A DNA stretch of 6,128 nt from Acidiferrobacterales bacterium (GTDB lineage Bacteria > Pseudomonadota > Gammaproteobacteria > Acidiferrobacterales > Sulfurifustaceae): assembly GCA_919902095.1 (NCBI GenBank), contig CAKKQL010000044.1, forward strand, positions 1-6,128. Reading direction: 5' to 3'. A model generated the notes under the pieces. The model was not told the origin of the DNA. It did not search any database and saw only the letters and a list, made by a program, of their open reading frames with translations. A program made the translations under genes and the position numbers. Shown here piece by piece: positions 5,677-6,128 of this stretch; position 1 is the stretch's first letter, and each line of letters begins with the position of its first letter.

Positions 5677-6128
5677 TTACTTGAGTTCCAGCAATACCGC
5701 GATTTCGTCGCAGTGGTTGAACTTGTAGCACTTCACGCACACGCTCCAGACCTTTTCCGGTAACGTGTCTTTGGACACGGTCTTGAAGCCGAGCTTGTGG
5801 AAAAATTCCGGTACGTAGGTCAGGGCCATGAGGCGCTTTAGCCCGATTGCGCGCGCCTCCTCGGCGAGGCGCTCGACGAGCAGCCGGCCGAGGCCGCGGC
5901 CCTTGTAGGCGTCGTCCACCACCAGCGAGCGGACCTCGCCCAGGTCGTCGGTGAAAATCTCGAGCGCGCCGCAGGCGGCGAGTTTCGACTCCAGGGATGG
6001 AGGAGGTAGAGCAACGCCGGGAGCAGTTGCCGAGCCGTCCATCTCGACGACGAAAAAATCGCGCAGGTGGCGATAGAGCTCGTTCATGGTGCGCGGCAGC
6101 AGGTTGCCCTGCGCGGAATAGATTTCGA
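5677..6128 (-). CDS. GNAT-family N-acetyltransferase, ArgA-domain-like (5' end outside window)
   Basis: The frame is open to the right edge, and 149 codons plus TAA are visible. The ATG at 6087 looks internal: the codons before it read EIYSAQGNLLPRT and continue into MNELYRHLRDFFVVE. From memory, this LLPRT..ELY..LRDFFV pattern is the usual N-terminal region of short GNAT enzymes resembling the acetyltransferase domain of N-acetylglutamate synthase. The core follows: ACGALEIF strand, EVRSLVVD, and the acetyl-CoA pyrophosphate loop KGRGLGRLL. Then come LMALTYVPEFFHKLGF and a Cys-rich end, VCVKCYKFNHC (C-x2-C-x5-C), which I recall as common in this group. An unusual Ser/Ala/Pro-rich insert (SATAPGVALPPPSLESKLA) sits between the FFVVEMDG and ACGALEIF strands, where relatives typically have a tight turn. 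The likely reaction is acetyl transfer from acetyl-CoA, possibly to glutamate in arginine synthesis; the substrate is not proven. It is cytoplasmic. Confidence 0.85.
   Translation of the reverse strand, partial: EIYSAQGNLLPRTMNELYRHLRDFFVVEMDGSATAPGVALPPPSLESKLAACGALEIFTDDLGEVRSLVVDDAYKGRGLGRLLVERLAEEARAIGLKRLMALTYVPEFFHKLGFKTVSKDTLPEKVWSVCVKCYKFNHCDEIAVLLELK

Overview
The window is GC-rich proteobacterial chromosome. Several features suggest a Gram-negative host, probably a gamma- or betaproteobacterium: a Fur-type regulator, an outer-membrane beta-barrel protein, periplasmic signal peptides and densely packed genes. The species cannot be named from the sequence. I saw no rRNA, tRNA, CRISPR array, insertion sequence or phage gene.

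Layout. At the left edge lies the 3' end of a Fur-family regulator gene on the + strand (3-197). Everything else runs on the - strand, so read from right to left. First comes a GNAT acetyltransferase cut by the right edge (6128-5677), then a 136-bp gap with a possible promoter. Next are a membrane-spanning serine/threonine kinase with periplasmic TPR and helical repeats (5540-3636), a small secreted His/Cys-rich protein (3578-3285), an outer-membrane barrel protein with a coiled-coil N-terminus (3188-1875), a ZnuA-like periplasmic metal-binding protein (1865-969) and a ZnuB-like ABC-3 permease (972-205). The permease gene ends 7 bp from the end of fur, tail to tail.

How they fit together. The last four genes look like one metal-acquisition operon, most likely for zinc. 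The binding protein and permease genes overlap by 4 bp (ATGA). The barrel gene's stop codon lies inside the binding protein's Shine-Dalgarno sequence. The barrel and the small protein precede them in the same direction. The model, which is inference, is metal passage through the barrel, handling by the His/Cys protein and ZnuA in the periplasm, and import by ZnuB. No ABC ATPase (ZnuC) is encoded here. The permease also lacks the His usually found after the conserved Asp of the ABC-3 family, so this may be a divergent branch of the family.

The kinase and acetyltransferase have no evident metabolic link to the metal operon. The kinase ends only 57 bp before the small protein, so read-through is possible, although a candidate promoter lies between them.
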